Positions 28,332 to 39,913 are shown, numbered from the stretch's first letter. The stretch: 64,000 nucleotides of DNA from Actinomucor elegans (GCA_026027325.1 JAMSLZ010000021.1:62001-126000), one strand, 5' to 3'. Notes: generated by a model not told the origin, from the sequence alone. Numbers and translations: made by a program.

Positions 28332-31300
28332 TTAGAGCTTGGCTCTATGTAGGCTGGCTATTATGACTTTGGATCTTCTCACACGTTTGCTTTTTCGCAT
28401 ACCGGTGCTTGAGCTTTGTATGTGTTTGCGATCTACTTTATCGGTCGATGGATTTCTTCTTTTGCGCTGTACATTCGCCTTATTGATCTCTGGATCCGCG
28501 CAGTTAGAGTTACGTCGCGTCCAGTAATCTTGTATGGGTTTTAGGCTGCTAAAATGTTGCACTTGTTCCCATGTGTCCTCATTGGGATCTGGATAACCTT
28601 TCCATCTGACTCGATATATGTATTTGTTTGCATTGGTTGGATCTACTTTGTGATTGATTACAGACTGTACTTCGTATATATCGCTAGCATCCTTTGTAAC
28701 TGGTGTGCTCTCGCCGCCTGCTAGCTTGAGCCTATGTATAGGATACGAGTTCGATATATTGTCCATTCTGTCTCTTAAAATGTAATTGTGTCTTTTTGTA
28801 ATGCTATGCACTGTAAATGGCCCTGTATATGTTGGATCCGTTGCTGATCCTTTGATAACGTTAGATAGCATCACCAAGGTACCCACTGGATAGTCTGTAT
28901 CCATTATGTTGTTTTTAGCATTAAACGTCTTTTGTTGTGCTAATTGTGTGGTTATACTTCTGTCTTTGATGACTGGTACGATGATTTTGGACATGTCATT
29001 TATACGTCTGAGAATTGCATTGGATTTTTCTGCACCTGGCTTGGCTTTAGCTATTTCCACTTTTGAATAGTCCTTGAAGTCGTTAGGCTCCCTTGCAAAC
29101 ATGATAGAGAATGGACGTGATCCGTGAATGCTTGCGTATTTGCAGTTGACCGCTAATTGTACTGCTGGTAGATACTTCTCCCAATCGGTTTTGTTGTCAT
29201 CCAACTGTTTGATGAGTGTCCTTTTTATGGTTCCCACCCATTTTTCTGCTACTCCGTTTGCTCTAGGATTGTAGGGTAGCGTTAACCGATGATCAATGCC
29301 ACAGTGGTTTACTACGTGTTGCAGTACTTGATTTACGAACTCGGTGCCATTATCGGACTGCAGCACTTTGGGGAAACCAAAGTCGCAAAATACCTTTATT
29401 ACCTCTTTTGCCACTGTTACCGCCGTTTTGTCCGGAATTGCTCTGGCTATGCAGAATCTCGAAAATATGTCAACCATGATCATGATGTAGTTACTACCTT
29501 CCGAGGAAGTGACACTAAGTGTGCCTAGATCTATGGCCCAATGATCACCTGGTGCATCGGCCATGATACTGGTTAAAGGTCTGAACGCTTTGTTGCCTAG
29601 GTTAAATTGCAGACATTGCTCACACTGTTTAACCATTTCCAGAGCTTCCTCCTTAATGTTTGTCCAGTGGATCCCGTCGTTGTGTATTTTGGTTACCATT
29701 GCATTGGCTCCAAAATGTCCAAAAAGATGAGTATCTAATAATATCTTCTGTCTTTGATCTTTAGGAGGCGTCATGTATTCTTCTTTAACTTGACTTATTG
29801 CATTAATTGCCTCTAAATAAGCTTTTGGCTTATTACTGATGTTTATCTTGCTAGCCTTACCGCCATTACCCCCCTCCAGACGCAATGTTGGATGCGTCGA
29901 AGTTTTTATTGTGTCGGGTATTGCCTTGTTATATGTTGGTACATGCTCCTCTCCAAATAAACGAGATAACGCGTCGGGGATGACGTTTAGTATACCAGGT
30001 AGATGTACCACATCATAAGTATAGTCACAAATTATGTCTAGCCAACCTACCATCATGGGATTGGCGATAGTTTGAGTTTGCAGGTAACATAATGCTTTAT
30101 GATCGGTAATGAGAGTGAATGGATTGCCCCACAAATATTGATGAAATCTTCGTAACATAAAAACAACTCCTAGTAGTTCTCTCTTAGTACACGAATAGTT
30201 TTTTTCTGAGGTTGATAATGAACGTGCAGCAAAGCCTATGTACTTGTATGTATTATTAATTACTTGGTAGACCACTCCACCGATGGAATACGCGCTGGCA
30301 TCCGTCGCTACGTAAAATGGGTGATCCATTTGTGGAATGCTTAGCACCGGCGCACTGCTGAGTGCCGTTTTAATGTCTTCAAAATCTTGCTGAAGTTGTG
30401 CGGTCCATAGGTGAGTGATATCACCTTCATTTCTTAGCTTATCTAAGCGGTGCGTCATATCCGAGAATTTAGGTAGATGATCTCTAAAATAATTGGCGAA
30501 TCCTAGGAATCGCATAATGTGTTTGCCTGTAGTAGGTGCTGGCCAGTCATATGCGTTTGTTACTTTACGTTGATCCAAAGATACTCCATCTGCACTTAAT
30601 GAGAATCCCAATAAGTAAACTGATTTCTGAGCAAAATGACATTTTTTGACGTTAAGAATCAAATTTACTGCTGTCAGCCGGTTGATGCAATCTTGTACGT
30701 GTTTTGCATGATCATGTATATTATCCGAGTGAACCAAAACATCATCTACAAATACCGTTACATAGCCACATCCTGCGAAGATCTTGTTCATGACCCTCTG
30801 GAAGCATGAGCTTATCGACTTCAACCCGAAAGGGCAGGAAACAAAGCAGTATTGCTGGCCATCATTCACTGTAAAAGAAGTCTTATGTTGATCTTCTTCT
30901 GCGAGTTTGAATCGATGGAACGCTTGTCGAAGGTCCAAAGTGGTAAAAACTTTCGACTTACCCATAGATCGGAAGACATCTTTAACTAATGGTATAGGAA
31001 AACGATCATCAGGCAAAAGTAGGTTTAAGGCTCTTGGGTCCAAACACACTCGAATGCCTGTATAATTTCCATCTAAATCCTTTTTAGTGGCACAAGTAAT
31101 AGGATTATTAAAATCAGTATTAACCGGAGCCACTTTTATAACTCCTTCTTGCAGCCATTGTTGAATTTGATCTTGTAAGACAGCTTTCAACTTCTCTGGA
31201 ATAGGGTACTGTCGTCTATAGGCGGTTTTTCCCTTTTCTGTTGGAAGGTGAATAACTGATTCTGGTACAGTACACCACGTTGTAATAGGTATTTTCTCGT

Positions 31301-33926
31301 TTGCTGTGATGCTTTGCTGCAATTTTCGCATAAAATGTTCATGCTCACTTTTGGATCCGTAAGGCGAATTGTTGGGCTCAAGGTTTTCCTCTAACACTGG
31401 ATCTGCTTTACGTGGACCACTTGGTGTATCCCATGACGTAGCTAGTCCTGTTAAACCTAATCCTACTTTTCCCATTAGATCCGTTCCGATGATGACATCT
31501 GAAAGTTCTCGATTGAGGTCCATTATCTCAAAGTCATGTATGGTCTTGATACCGTTATGACAAAAATTTACTTTATTAACAGTTCCTATGCGCGGTACTT
31601 CTACCTTGCTAGCAGCTAGCTGGATAGAACCATTACCTCTCGGAGAAGTAATAGGTAAAGAAAGTAAGGAAACTAGCTTTGGTGACAGGATGCTTTTATT
31701 AGCCCCTGAATCCACCGTAGCCATGGTCCTTACATTTTCTACAGTAACCGGAACGTTAAAGTAAGGGCTGTTAGTGTCCTGTTCGATAGAAGAGGCATTG
31801 ATCCCGATTTTTGCATAGACGTCTGTCTTTGACTTACATTCTTCCGATAACTTTCGCAAATCCTCTTCATCCAGTTCCTCCAAATGACTATTATCTGGGG
31901 CAAGATTACTAAGATCATTATTGATAGGTTTGTCTGTCACGACTTCCTCCATATCAATATCAGCTTCGTGTTGGTGGTGTGCTCTCACGTTAGCTGCTGC
32001 GATATCATGAAATTGCGTTTCATTATTGCCATCTTGACCAGGCTCCACTTGAGGTACTAATTTATCCATCGAAGCTGTCGGCATGGCCCGCTTTAACGAA
32101 GGAATTGACATAGCAGACCTCGTGTGTAGAGTCGATTGCTGGTTTATATTTGCGTTCTGTTCCTCGGCTTTACGCTTTCGCTCCTTTTCATCCTGTTGTT
32201 GAACCGCTGTTGCATAATTTTCAGCTCGGATACCAAAGATGCGTACCTCCCGTGTTGTATTCAACAAGTTTTCATGCTTGCCGCGCTGGTTGGAGGGTCT
32301 CTTTTCTGATGCACGGTTGTTACATCGTCGATCAATATCCTGCTGAGGTAACAAAGCTTGACTAGCGTTGCGCTTGATGGCCGAAGAAGGTCCTGCCATT
32401 TCATTACTGCATCCTTGCATTGGGTCGTGAATTGTAATACCCGCTACGGTGGGAAGACTTCTGCTTTTGTTGGCGTGTAGTTTATCGCAACTGGCATTAT
32501 GACCCTTGAAGTATGGCACACCGCATTTATACTTGCACACTTTTGGTGATTTGTCTGGATTCAAATCGCATTCCTCTGACTTGTGCATTACATCTCGTTG
32601 ATGAAATTTGCAGTAGTAATATCCGGCTGGTCTTTCTGCCATTGCCGCTTTCTCACCGGTGGGGTTAGGTTTTCTCCTTCTTCCAATGAAGCTGTCGGCA
32701 TGGCCCGCATTGACAAAGGAAGATTCATGGGAGTTACCTTGACCTGAGTTTATCGTGCTTGGCACGTTGTGCTCGGCCTTCTGACCCTCACTGCGGTTCA
32801 TAGCTACTCTGGCAAAATTACCCCGCCCTTGGATGATCAAACCCTGGTTGAAAATGTTGCCGTTCGTTGGTCTCATCATAGTGTTGATATATCCAAGCTC
32901 TCTGGCAAAATCAGGTGTGTAGGGAGGAGCCATATCGTTGCTACCCACATTGCTACCGTGAGGGTTCAAACCTGCTACAAGAATGCAATTCTTAGCCTGG
33001 ATCACTGCATCGTTGATGTCTCGCAAGAGGTCTGGTCTACTTCTACTATGGCCGATAGATGTTGTCTCCGTGCCATCTACGTCCATTGGATCTCCATTAG
33101 CGATTCGCTTATTCATCAGTTGCTGATAGATGTCCTGTTGCAATGGGGCAGGTAGGCTTTCCACAAACAAGTGCCCCATCACGTAGTTGTCACTTAATCC
33201 CGTAGAGAGACTGGCCTCCTCGAATGCTTCCCTGAACCTTACAGTGTACTCTTCAATCGTTTCTGAGATAGGCATCATTCTCATGTTCACCAATTCCAAG
33301 AACTTATGGAGATCCTTGCAGATGTGAGGTGAAGGTGCGAATCTTTGCTCAAAGGCTTCTTGAAATTGCTTCCACGATGTTGATCTTCCTTCATGACCCT
33401 TGAAAGTCTCTTGAAACCAAATCTTTTGTTCAAGTGTGAGGGCTTCCGTCACTAGCAAAGGATAGAACAAATCCAGATGTTCTTGATTATGTCCGAGTAT
33501 TTCCAGTAAGGTCATTTGCAACGCTTTGAGTGCTTTTTCGGCTGATGCAAATTCAGCATCCATTCTTGTTGCTGTTTTCCAGACAAGTTGTTTTAAGTTA
33601 TTGCCTTGAATTTTTACATGTCCATGCATCATTTGAAGCTTTTCGCGTAAAGTTAAGGTTGCTGGGCCCTTTGCCTTAGCGATAGATGCATTAATGTTAG
33701 CGAGGATTTGCTCCATTTTTCTTTCATATTCGGTAGCTTTTTCCTCGTAATTCATAGCTTCCGCCATTTTAGCTTCGTCTTCAGCTTCATTGTTCATTTG
33801 CTCAAGTACATTGCTGCATTTGGCCATGTTTTGCATTTTAAATATGTGGCATCTGCGAGCCAGGTCGAAATTGACGCGATGTTCCTCAGGAACTGACGCG
33901 ATATCGTTGTTAATGTTAATTTGCAT
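28332..33926 (-). CDS. E3 Gag-Pol polyprotein, apparently intact
   Basis: A single ORF of 1,864 residues, beginning 49 bp inside the 5' LTR. An N-terminal helical Gag is followed by paired zinc-binding motifs near 437-475 (CKFHQRDVMHKSEEC, then CKYKCGVPYFKGHNASC). Protease DSGANKS is near 740, reverse transcriptase FVDD near 1062, RNase H ATDAS near 1207, the integrase HHCC finger near 1400-1440 and the DDE residues near 1465, 1525 and 1559. The chromodomain (YRVRWKGYPDPNEDTWEQV) is near 1752-1798. Gag and Pol are fused without a recoding site, as in Tf1-type elements. No stop or frameshift is seen, so this is the best candidate for an active element here. Confidence 0.96.
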   Translation of the reverse strand: MQININNDIASVPEEHRVNFDLARRCHIFKMQNMAKCSNVLEQMNNEAEDEAKMAEAMNYEEKATEYERKMEQILANINASIAKAKGPATLTLREKLQMMHGHVKIQGNNLKQLVWKTATRMDAEFASAEKALKALQMTLLEILGHNQEHLDLFYPLLVTEALTLEQKIWFQETFKGHEGRSTSWKQFQEAFEQRFAPSPHICKDLHKFLELVNMRMMPISETIEEYTVRFREAFEEASLSTGLSDNYVMGHLFVESLPAPLQQDIYQQLMNKRIANGDPMDVDGTETTSIGHSRSRPDLLRDINDAVIQAKNCILVAGLNPHGSNVGSNDMAPPYTPDFARELGYINTMMRPTNGNIFNQGLIIQGRGNFARVAMNRSEGQKAEHNVPSTINSGQGNSHESSFVNAGHADSFIGRRRKPNPTGEKAAMAERPAGYYYCKFHQRDVMHKSEECDLNPDKSPKVCKYKCGVPYFKGHNASCDKLHANKSRSLPTVAGITIHDPMQGCSNEMAGPSSAIKRNASQALLPQQDIDRRCNNRASEKRPSNQRGKHENLLNTTREVRIFGIRAENYATAVQQQDEKERKRKAEEQNANINQQSTLHTRSAMSIPSLKRAMPTASMDKLVPQVEPGQDGNNETQFHDIAAANVRAHHQHEADIDMEEVVTDKPINNDLSNLAPDNSHLEELDEEDLRKLSEECKSKTDVYAKIGINASSIEQDTNSPYFNVPVTVENVRTMATVDSGANKSILSPKLVSLLSLPITSPRGNGSIQLAASKVEVPRIGTVNKVNFCHNGIKTIHDFEIMDLNRELSDVIIGTDLMGKVGLGLTGLATSWDTPSGPRKADPVLEENLEPNNSPYGSKSEHEHFMRKLQQSITANEKIPITTWCTVPESVIHLPTEKGKTAYRRQYPIPEKLKAVLQDQIQQWLQEGVIKVAPVNTDFNNPITCATKKDLDGNYTGIRVCLDPRALNLLLPDDRFPIPLVKDVFRSMGKSKVFTTLDLRQAFHRFKLAEEDQHKTSFTVNDGQQYCFVSCPFGLKSISSCFQRVMNKIFAGCGYVTVFVDDVLVHSDNIHDHAKHVQDCINRLTAVNLILNVKKCHFAQKSVYLLGFSLSADGVSLDQRKVTNAYDWPAPTTGKHIMRFLGFANYFRDHLPKFSDMTHRLDKLRNEGDITHLWTAQLQQDFEDIKTALSSAPVLSIPQMDHPFYVATDASAYSIGGVVYQVINNTYKYIGFAARSLSTSEKNYSCTKRELLGVVFMLRRFHQYLWGNPFTLITDHKALCYLQTQTIANPMMVGWLDIICDYTYDVVHLPGILNVIPDALSRLFGEEHVPTYNKAIPDTIKTSTHPTLRLEGGNGGKASKINISNKPKAYLEAINAISQVKEEYMTPPKDQRQKILLDTHLFGHFGANAMVTKIHNDGIHWTNIKEEALEMVKQCEQCLQFNLGNKAFRPLTSIMADAPGDHWAIDLGTLSVTSSEGSNYIMIMVDIFSRFCIARAIPDKTAVTVAKEVIKVFCDFGFPKVLQSDNGTEFVNQVLQHVVNHCGIDHRLTLPYNPRANGVAEKWVGTIKRTLIKQLDDNKTDWEKYLPAVQLAVNCKYASIHGSRPFSIMFAREPNDFKDYSKVEIAKAKPGAEKSNAILRRINDMSKIIVPVIKDRSITTQLAQQKTFNAKNNIMDTDYPVGTLVMLSNVIKGSATDPTYTGPFTVHSITKRHNYILRDRMDNISNSYPIHRLKLAGGESTPVTKDASDIYEVQSVINHKVDPTNANKYIYRVRWKGYPDPNEDTWEQVQHFSSLKPIQDYWTRRNSNCADPEINKANVQRKRRNPSTDKVDRKHIQSSSTGMRKSKRVRRSKVIIASLHRAKL

Positions 33927-33975
33927 GTTGATTTTGTTGTTAAAATAAATCTCTGACTGAATTCGTTAAAAAAAA

Positions 33976-34191
33976 TGAGATGTTTCCTGAGATGTTCGTA
34001 ATTAGTTAGGTACGTGTTTAATTAACGAGACAGAAAACAAGAGAGAGATTTATTCTACCACTGCCCGCCTTCTGTTATTAATAGGCTGGGTGGTGGTTAC
34101 ATATAGTAAATATAACTAGTCACGATTACACAAGTTAACTATTCAGGCCACTTCTATTACTATTCTATGTAAAGTAGTTATGTCCACTACA
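33976..34191 (-). repeat. LTR3, 5' LTR of E3
   Basis: 216 bp; eight T residues follow it on the coding strand, before the leader and ATG at 33926. Confidence 0.97.
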
Positions 34192-34196
34192 AGGAT

Positions 34197-34274
34197 AGCT
34201 GATTCCATTTACTGTCTATTCTTTTATTATTGTATTTTAAATTATATCCTTCGTCTTTAGCACCGGATATAACA
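34197..34274 (+). repeat. LTR1, 3' LTR of E1, part B
   Basis: Last 78 bp of LTR1 ending GGATATAACA, followed by the gggat duplication of E1. Confidence 0.95.
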
Positions 34275-34279
34275 GGGAT

Positions 34280-34527
34280 CAATATATTCAAAGGTAGTAG
34301 TATTGGATGTAATATTTGGTGTGAGAGATAGTATTTATCAATTAGTGTCTACTTGCTCAAAGTGATATATAAATAAAGATATTTTAACATAATCAAATAC
34401 AGTCATTTACATTCTGGTTCTTGGTAATAATGCTTTATACACTTCTGCAGCTATATATAAGGATATCTATACGATTTTCTATCTGTACAGTATTCTCTTA
34501 TTAATATAATCATGAGCGTTTACAACA
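34280..34527 (-). repeat. LTR0, part 2
   Basis: Completes the LTR0 begun at 15013 (about 504 bp in total), ending gagcgtttacaaca and followed by the duplication aacgt (34528-34532), which matches 15008-15012. Confidence 0.93.
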
Positions 34528-34532
34528 AACGT

Positions 34533-35570
34533 AAAAATAAGAAATTGCAATAATTATGCAAAACTTATAAAGATTAAACTTTTATATTACTTTTCAATAC
34601 AATTAAACTTTTTTTAGCAACTTACAACTTGATAAATAAAGAAAACTATATAATTTTAATTTAATAATATGAAAATAATTATAATATATATTAATTACTA
34701 ATGGTATGTAATGTAGCTCTTATGGAAGAATCATCATTTTTTTGAAATACTATAAGAGAAGACATAATTAAGACGATAATAAAAGTAATAATAAGAAGTA
34801 ATTTTTCTTTTACATTTTTTTTTTTCATATACATCCTTCACTGTCTTTTGAAGCTTACACCTATTTACTTAATTACACATTTGTTCTATATATTCAATTG
34901 ATATATCTTTCAGTCTAGTATCATATTGTTTATATATATTGTTTACTCTTTTATCTTCAAGTTATTCAAGGTAAACATAAGAACAAAACCCCACATTATC
35001 AATTTTGAAACGTGGTGTAGTAGTGATATCGGCTGGTGAAAATAGCTTCTTTTTTCAATCCCAGTTAGTAACTTTATTGGATAACGGAGGTACAAATTTC
35101 TTCTAGTGGTTATTGGTTGCGGACGAGCTTTCTATATCTCTGATATCATTGGCTACTGATTTCGAATAGTTGCTCTACTACCTTGGTCTCATCTGTTATA
35201 CTTTCAACCTTGCTCTATATCGACTCTTTCTGAATACCTTGGTTTCTTTATTTTATATTTTATATTTTATATTGTTTTATTTTATTTTTTTTAGTTTCAT
35301 TTAGTTTTTGTTATAGATATTTTCATGTATTAATTCTTTTATTTATTTTGACATATCTGGACATTTTTGGAGGAATCTCGGTCGGTCAAATTCTAAAGAT
35401 TGAAATTCTCAAGCTTATGGTCAATATGTTGTTTTGGAAACATAGTTTTGTCTTAAATTTTAAATCATATATATACCCCAAAAGGTTTATTCAATAAACA
35501 TCATCATCAGTTTTTTTTGATTTTTATTTTTTGGAGCAAGTCTACTCAGTGGTTGATTCTTGGAGAAAAG
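34533..35570. other. Gene-free AT-rich region with repeat R10 copy 2
   Basis: No ORF of note. About 34826-35015 matches R10 at 14206-14395. The remainder is AT-rich single-copy sequence in which I see nothing further. Confidence 0.5.
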
Positions 35571-35856
35571 TGCGGTAAAAATTGAATAAAAAGCGAGTGA
35601 ATCAGTTAGAACCGTTTTATGGGGTTTTATTGATTCAAAGTGAGTTAAGTTTTTCTATCTAGCTTGTATCTCTTGTATTTATACTTCAAAGGAAATGGTC
35701 TCTTAGTAACAATCAAAGGTCTTTTTAATCTATGTTCATTCTTCATTAATTGTATTTTCAGCGGTGATTCGAAACTCCCTCTTTTGATGGATAGTTATTA
35801 AATGAATCCCGTCTTTTTAATATATATGTAGAATGTTATATGTGGATTTCACCACA
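35571..35856 (-). repeat. Solo LTR6
   Basis: 286 bp (tgcggtaaaa...ttcaccaca on the plus strand) with the 5-bp duplication aaaag on both sides (35566-35570, 35857-35861). Its ends and TATA region resemble LTR4. Confidence 0.95.
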
Positions 35857-36066
35857 AAAAGGAAGATCTTTTAAGTGAAATCAAACGTAGGTTACAAATT
35901 CCGATATTACTATGGATTTGATCAAGAATATTAAGTTTGCCTTTTGGTTCTTGGGCTTAATAGGCTGTTATAATTCTCTGATCACATTCATATTATTCTT
36001 GTTATCGCACACATTTGGTCAAACCGATCAAAAACCCTTATATGTTCGCTAAACGGCATTACAATT

Positions 36067-36262
36067 TGTTATGTGTTGAATTTATTGTTACGCTGTTCTC
36101 GCTCGTTCAGAAGCAGTTTTGAAGGGGTTGTTGTTATGTAAAGTAGCAAGGAAAGGAGTTGAACGCGTAGACAAGTGTAAAAGAAGTTGTATCGTTTTTG
36201 TTTGGAGTTCTGGTGACGTTTGGTTCCCAAGATACAATGGAAACAAGTTTAGCCAATCAGCA
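36067..36262 (+). repeat. Dispersed repeat R9, copy 2 (truncated)
   Basis: Matches 13403-13610 up to aatcagca, where an LTR1 copy begins. Confidence 0.7.
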
Positions 36263-37007
36263 TGTTGTATTCCACCTACTATCTTGCATCGACATAATAG
36301 TAAGGAATCAGCTGTTCATTTATGTCATATACGGACTCTATCTGATAACCCAATCAGATTAACGAGGCCTGCATAAATACAAGCGATGTGTCATCCTTAG
36401 AACTATTAGCCAATAATCCTTACAAGAAACACACAGCATCATACTATCGAGTAGTATCGAGTGTATCTCAAGATAAGACCTGAATATCGAATAACGCGTG
36501 GGTTATACAATTACAACAATGCGTGGTTGAAAGGTTTATTAGTGGCTGCTGGGATTGGACTCCGTTGTACGGCCATGCGTGCTGATAGATTGAATGCTAC
36601 ACTATTGAAGAACATTCATAATTGCATTTTTTTAAATATATTTTTTGAATGTAATTAAAATTATGAACGAATTATTTTTTTTGGAAATATTATTTTCCTC
36701 GAGTTTTACAATTTTAAAAAATTAAAAGAATAGTTATATTGTTTTTATTTTTTATAATCAGTATCAAGAAAGTGACATTACATTTACACATTAAGAAGCA
36801 ACATCTTCATTTATGCACCCGTTCAAAGTATTTATAAATGTTCTTCATTAAGCTCTGATGAAAATGTATATAAAGAAGACTTGATTTTGAATTGTGAATA
36901 AAGATTAGAATAACTTTTACTATCAGGATAGCTGATTCCATTTACTGTCTATTCTTTTATTATTGTATTTTAAATTATATCCTTCGTCTTTAGCACCGGA
37001 TATAACA
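36263..37007 (+). repeat. Solo LTR1 carrying MITE1
   Basis: A complete LTR1 (about 505 bp without the MITE and its duplication). The flanks differ (cagca and cttgg), so there is no target-site duplication; a rearrangement joined R9, LTR1 and R5 here. Confidence 0.92.
36607..36846. mobile_element. MITE1, 240-bp element in LTR1
   Basis: Inverted ends gaagaacattcataa and ttataaatgttcttc. The uninterrupted LTR1 copies read actattaagc here, so the insertion left a 3-bp duplication (att at 36604-36606 and 36847-36849). It is non-coding and its superfamily is unknown. Confidence 0.8.
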
Positions 37008-37461
37008 CTTGGCCTGGTCTCAAACCATTGTATTTTTCTGACACATTTTCCTTTATATATATATATTTTCTTATTTTATATTTGTTATTCCGTTTACTTT
37101 TAGTATTATATTCCCTTCATTCGGTTTTCTTTTTGTACATTTCTCTCATTTCACTCATTTCATTCACATTGTGAATCTTTATTTTCCCTTTTCTTTTATT
37201 CGATGTCCTTTTTCCATTTTTCCCGTCTTTTCCTTTTTCCCCTTTTGTATATATATTATCGTAGATCCATTCAATGTCTCGGTCCCTCGAATTTGACATT
37301 TGATCTAGTGTTACACCTAGATTCTTATTGTTCTCGAGTGATCGCAGATCAAATGCATTGACTCTGGATAGTTACTCGGTTCTCTGCTGCACAAGTTGAA
37401 TGTTTTACAACTGGTTATGTTTCTAATGCTTCAGTATTCACAATCTAATGGTCTTTAGATT
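37008..37461 (-). repeat. Dispersed repeat R5, copy 1
   Basis: Inverse of 48444-48903 over about 455 bp with few differences. Both copies include degenerate (gagtgaaat)n sequence. It abuts LTR1 on one side and LTR0 on the other. The parent element is not identified. Confidence 0.85.
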
Positions 37462-37950
37462 TGTTGCAAACACTCATGATTATATTAATAAGAGAATACT
37501 GTACAGATAGAAAATCGTATAGATATCCTTATATATAGCTGCAGGAGTGTATAAAGCATTATTACCAAGAACCAGAATGTAAATGACTGTATTTGATTAT
37601 GTTAAAATATCTTTATTTATATATCACACTGAGCAAGTAGACACTAATTGATAAATACTATCTCTCACACCAAATATTACATCCAATACTATTACCTTTG
37701 AATATATTGATCCCGACACTCCTCGCCGCTAATCTTGGTCCGCTCATTTGGTTATTATCCCTGGTCTTCATTATACGCAGTCCAACCTTGTTCCTGGCAA
37801 ATCGTAATATAAATTGAGAATTAAGCGCCGATCGTGAAAAAGTATATCACCTTTTGACCAGTTAATCAATTCTTGATCGATAATAAAAACTATCCACAGT
37901 TTTAAAAGTATTTCTATCTTTCAAAATCTCCATCTACCACCTTTACAACA
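37462..37950 (+). repeat. LTR0, second copy without E1 (empty site)
   Basis: 489 bp, the inverse of 15013-15268 joined to 34280-34527. The junction where E1 sits in the other copy is continuous here (about 37705-37730, gatcccgacactcctcgcc). There is no clear target-site duplication. A TATA-like motif suggests plus orientation. Confidence 0.9.
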
Positions 37951-39913
37951 CTGATTCTAATTAACTACAACATATGAATGATGGTCAAATTACATTTAGA
38001 ATAAAGCATCGAATTTGCCGAAATCACTATTTAACAGCAATACAAGACGTATTATGTATAATAGTAATCAGCTGTAAATTGCATGTATTTGCTAGAAAGC
38101 TGAATTCGATGATCGATAGAAAATCTCTGTCGATCACGGTTTAATGCCGTATTTGATGATTAGTGTCAGAATGAGCTACTTCACATATCAAATTCACTAT
38201 TTAACTCTACTATATAGTGAGTATTTATTACACAGTAATGGATGGCAATATATTAGCGCGCATTTTCCATGTAAACTAAATATATCAAACTGTCGATTTT
38301 AAGTCGTTCACGATTTGTGAGATGTCCCGATTAACACTCTAGGCTTATTTAAGCTGTTTTAAAATACAATAGTAAGTCATGTAACAGAGTAACTGGATTT
38401 GGAAATACCCACCATTGTATATAAATTAAAAGTACTGTATGAATCTTGTACAGTTAAATCATGTACGAAATTTGCTAATAATTAAGCACCTATCTGAACA
38501 GTCTCATTATATAAAATGATAGAGCAAGTATTATGTTGATTCAAATAGTAAATGCAGTGGTTTTTGTCCTTGATTAAATTAAGATAGAAAAAATCAAAAT
38601 TTATTCGATTCTACAATTTTCTTTTGATGTCCAAATAACGCATCTTTTAGTGAGTTCCATTATTACTATCATGCGAAATATTGATTTTAATCGAAAACGA
38701 GGATTTAACCTGAAATTTATTAACCATCCTCAACTAGAACTTCTGATCTAATATATCTTTTCACTTAACCATTATAATGAAAATTGGAGATAATTTAGTT
38801 TTTTCAAATATTGTAAATTCCATAAGGGAAAATATCGCTTTCAAGGATAAAAACGGCACATTTTTTGACATTTAAAGAGCTCGGCCGGTCTCAGTCAAAT
38901 GTTGCATCTGATTAGTAGTCCATGCTGAGAAAAAGTTACTGTACCTAGTAAGGTTACACTTTGATTCTAATAATATAGTCAGTGCGATAAAGGCTTCACA
39001 GGTATTTATTAATGTAGAATCTTTCATTCCCTAATTATTCTGGCCTTTTTAAAACTTTTGATTTGGTGATAATATGATAAACATAATTTTTTAAATCGTA
39101 CAACAAAGACAGCCATGGTGATATCTGATAAAGAATTACAGTTTTCTTGGAATAACAGAAGCAATGACTCGCGAACACCACAAAATCAAATATTACTACT
39201 GGATAATATCTAAACCAAATTAAGCCGATTCATGTTAACGATCCCCAATATTACTAGAGAAATGGATAGGTAAGTGATGTGTGATAATCCAATGAAAAAG
39301 AAGGCATAGCAATTTTGATAGTGAAACACCATCCAATTTATTAGCACAGGCGTTTAAAGAACAGGCAAAACCGTTCCCGAATCCGTCAAAGAGCTCCGCC
39401 TTTTTTAATGATAGTCGCATAAAGTAATGACGCTTAAAGTTAGTTCAAGAATATCAGCAGATTACAGGTCAATTTATGTCTTGATGATAAATTGAGTAAA
39501 AAAGATTAAATCGTTCAGCTCATCTTCCTATAATTGTATGTTGAAGGCGATCCTTTGCAAAACGGGAATATTCTTACGCGAACGAGCGGCTAAATAGTAT
39601 TTCACTCTACGATAACTATTGTACCGAGACGTTATATCAGTAACATTTTTCGAGGCATCGCTTCCATTATTCACTGTTTTAACGAAATACATTGTATATA
39701 CTAAGATTTTAGTATTTTATAAGCCCTAGATTTGATTGTTGAAATGTTGATCCTATGCGATTTGACAAACTCACCTCATCTTTCTGTTTCAAATGAAAAA
39801 CTGTGACCGTTCGAGATGCAACTTCCTGAGATTAAAAGTTTTTTTATGAGACCATTTTTTTTTTTCTGCTGGAGACCTATTCTTTTTCTCTTCTACTTTA
39901 TTATCAAAAGAAA
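37951..39913. other. Intergenic region upstream of SUR2-like gene
   Basis: About 2 kb with no repeat family shared elsewhere in the window and no convincing coding sequence. It presumably holds the promoter of the downstream gene; pyrimidine-rich tracts lie at about 39846-39900, just before the ATG. Confidence 0.5.

Larger units (their letters stand above)
27816..34191 (-). mobile_element. Complete Ty3/gypsy chromovirus E3 inserted in the 3' LTR of E1
   Basis: 6,376 bp with two 216-bp LTRs (coding strand TGTAGTGGACATAAC...AACATCTCA), flanked by aggat (27811-27815 and 34192-34196). A single gag-pol ORF fills the interior. The polypurine tract (ggtggggggcca) adjoins the 3' LTR. It is the only copy of this LTR family seen in the window. 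Confidence 0.97.
15269..34274 (+). mobile_element. Ty3/gypsy chromovirus E1 carrying nested E2 and E3
   Basis: E1 has a 504-bp 5' LTR, a gag-pol ORF, a polypurine tract (ggaagggggcaa) just before the 3' LTR, and a 3' LTR split by E3. The whole block is flanked by gggat (15264-15268 and 34275-34279). Subtracting E2 and E3 with their duplications leaves about 6.5 kb, a normal size. The paralogous LTR0 at 37462-37950 shows the uninterrupted target. E1 is therefore younger than LTR0 and older than E2 and E3. Confidence 0.96.

Noticed and set aside
39235..39420. 61-codon minus-strand frame in the intergenic region
   Set aside because: Isolated, short, no motif.
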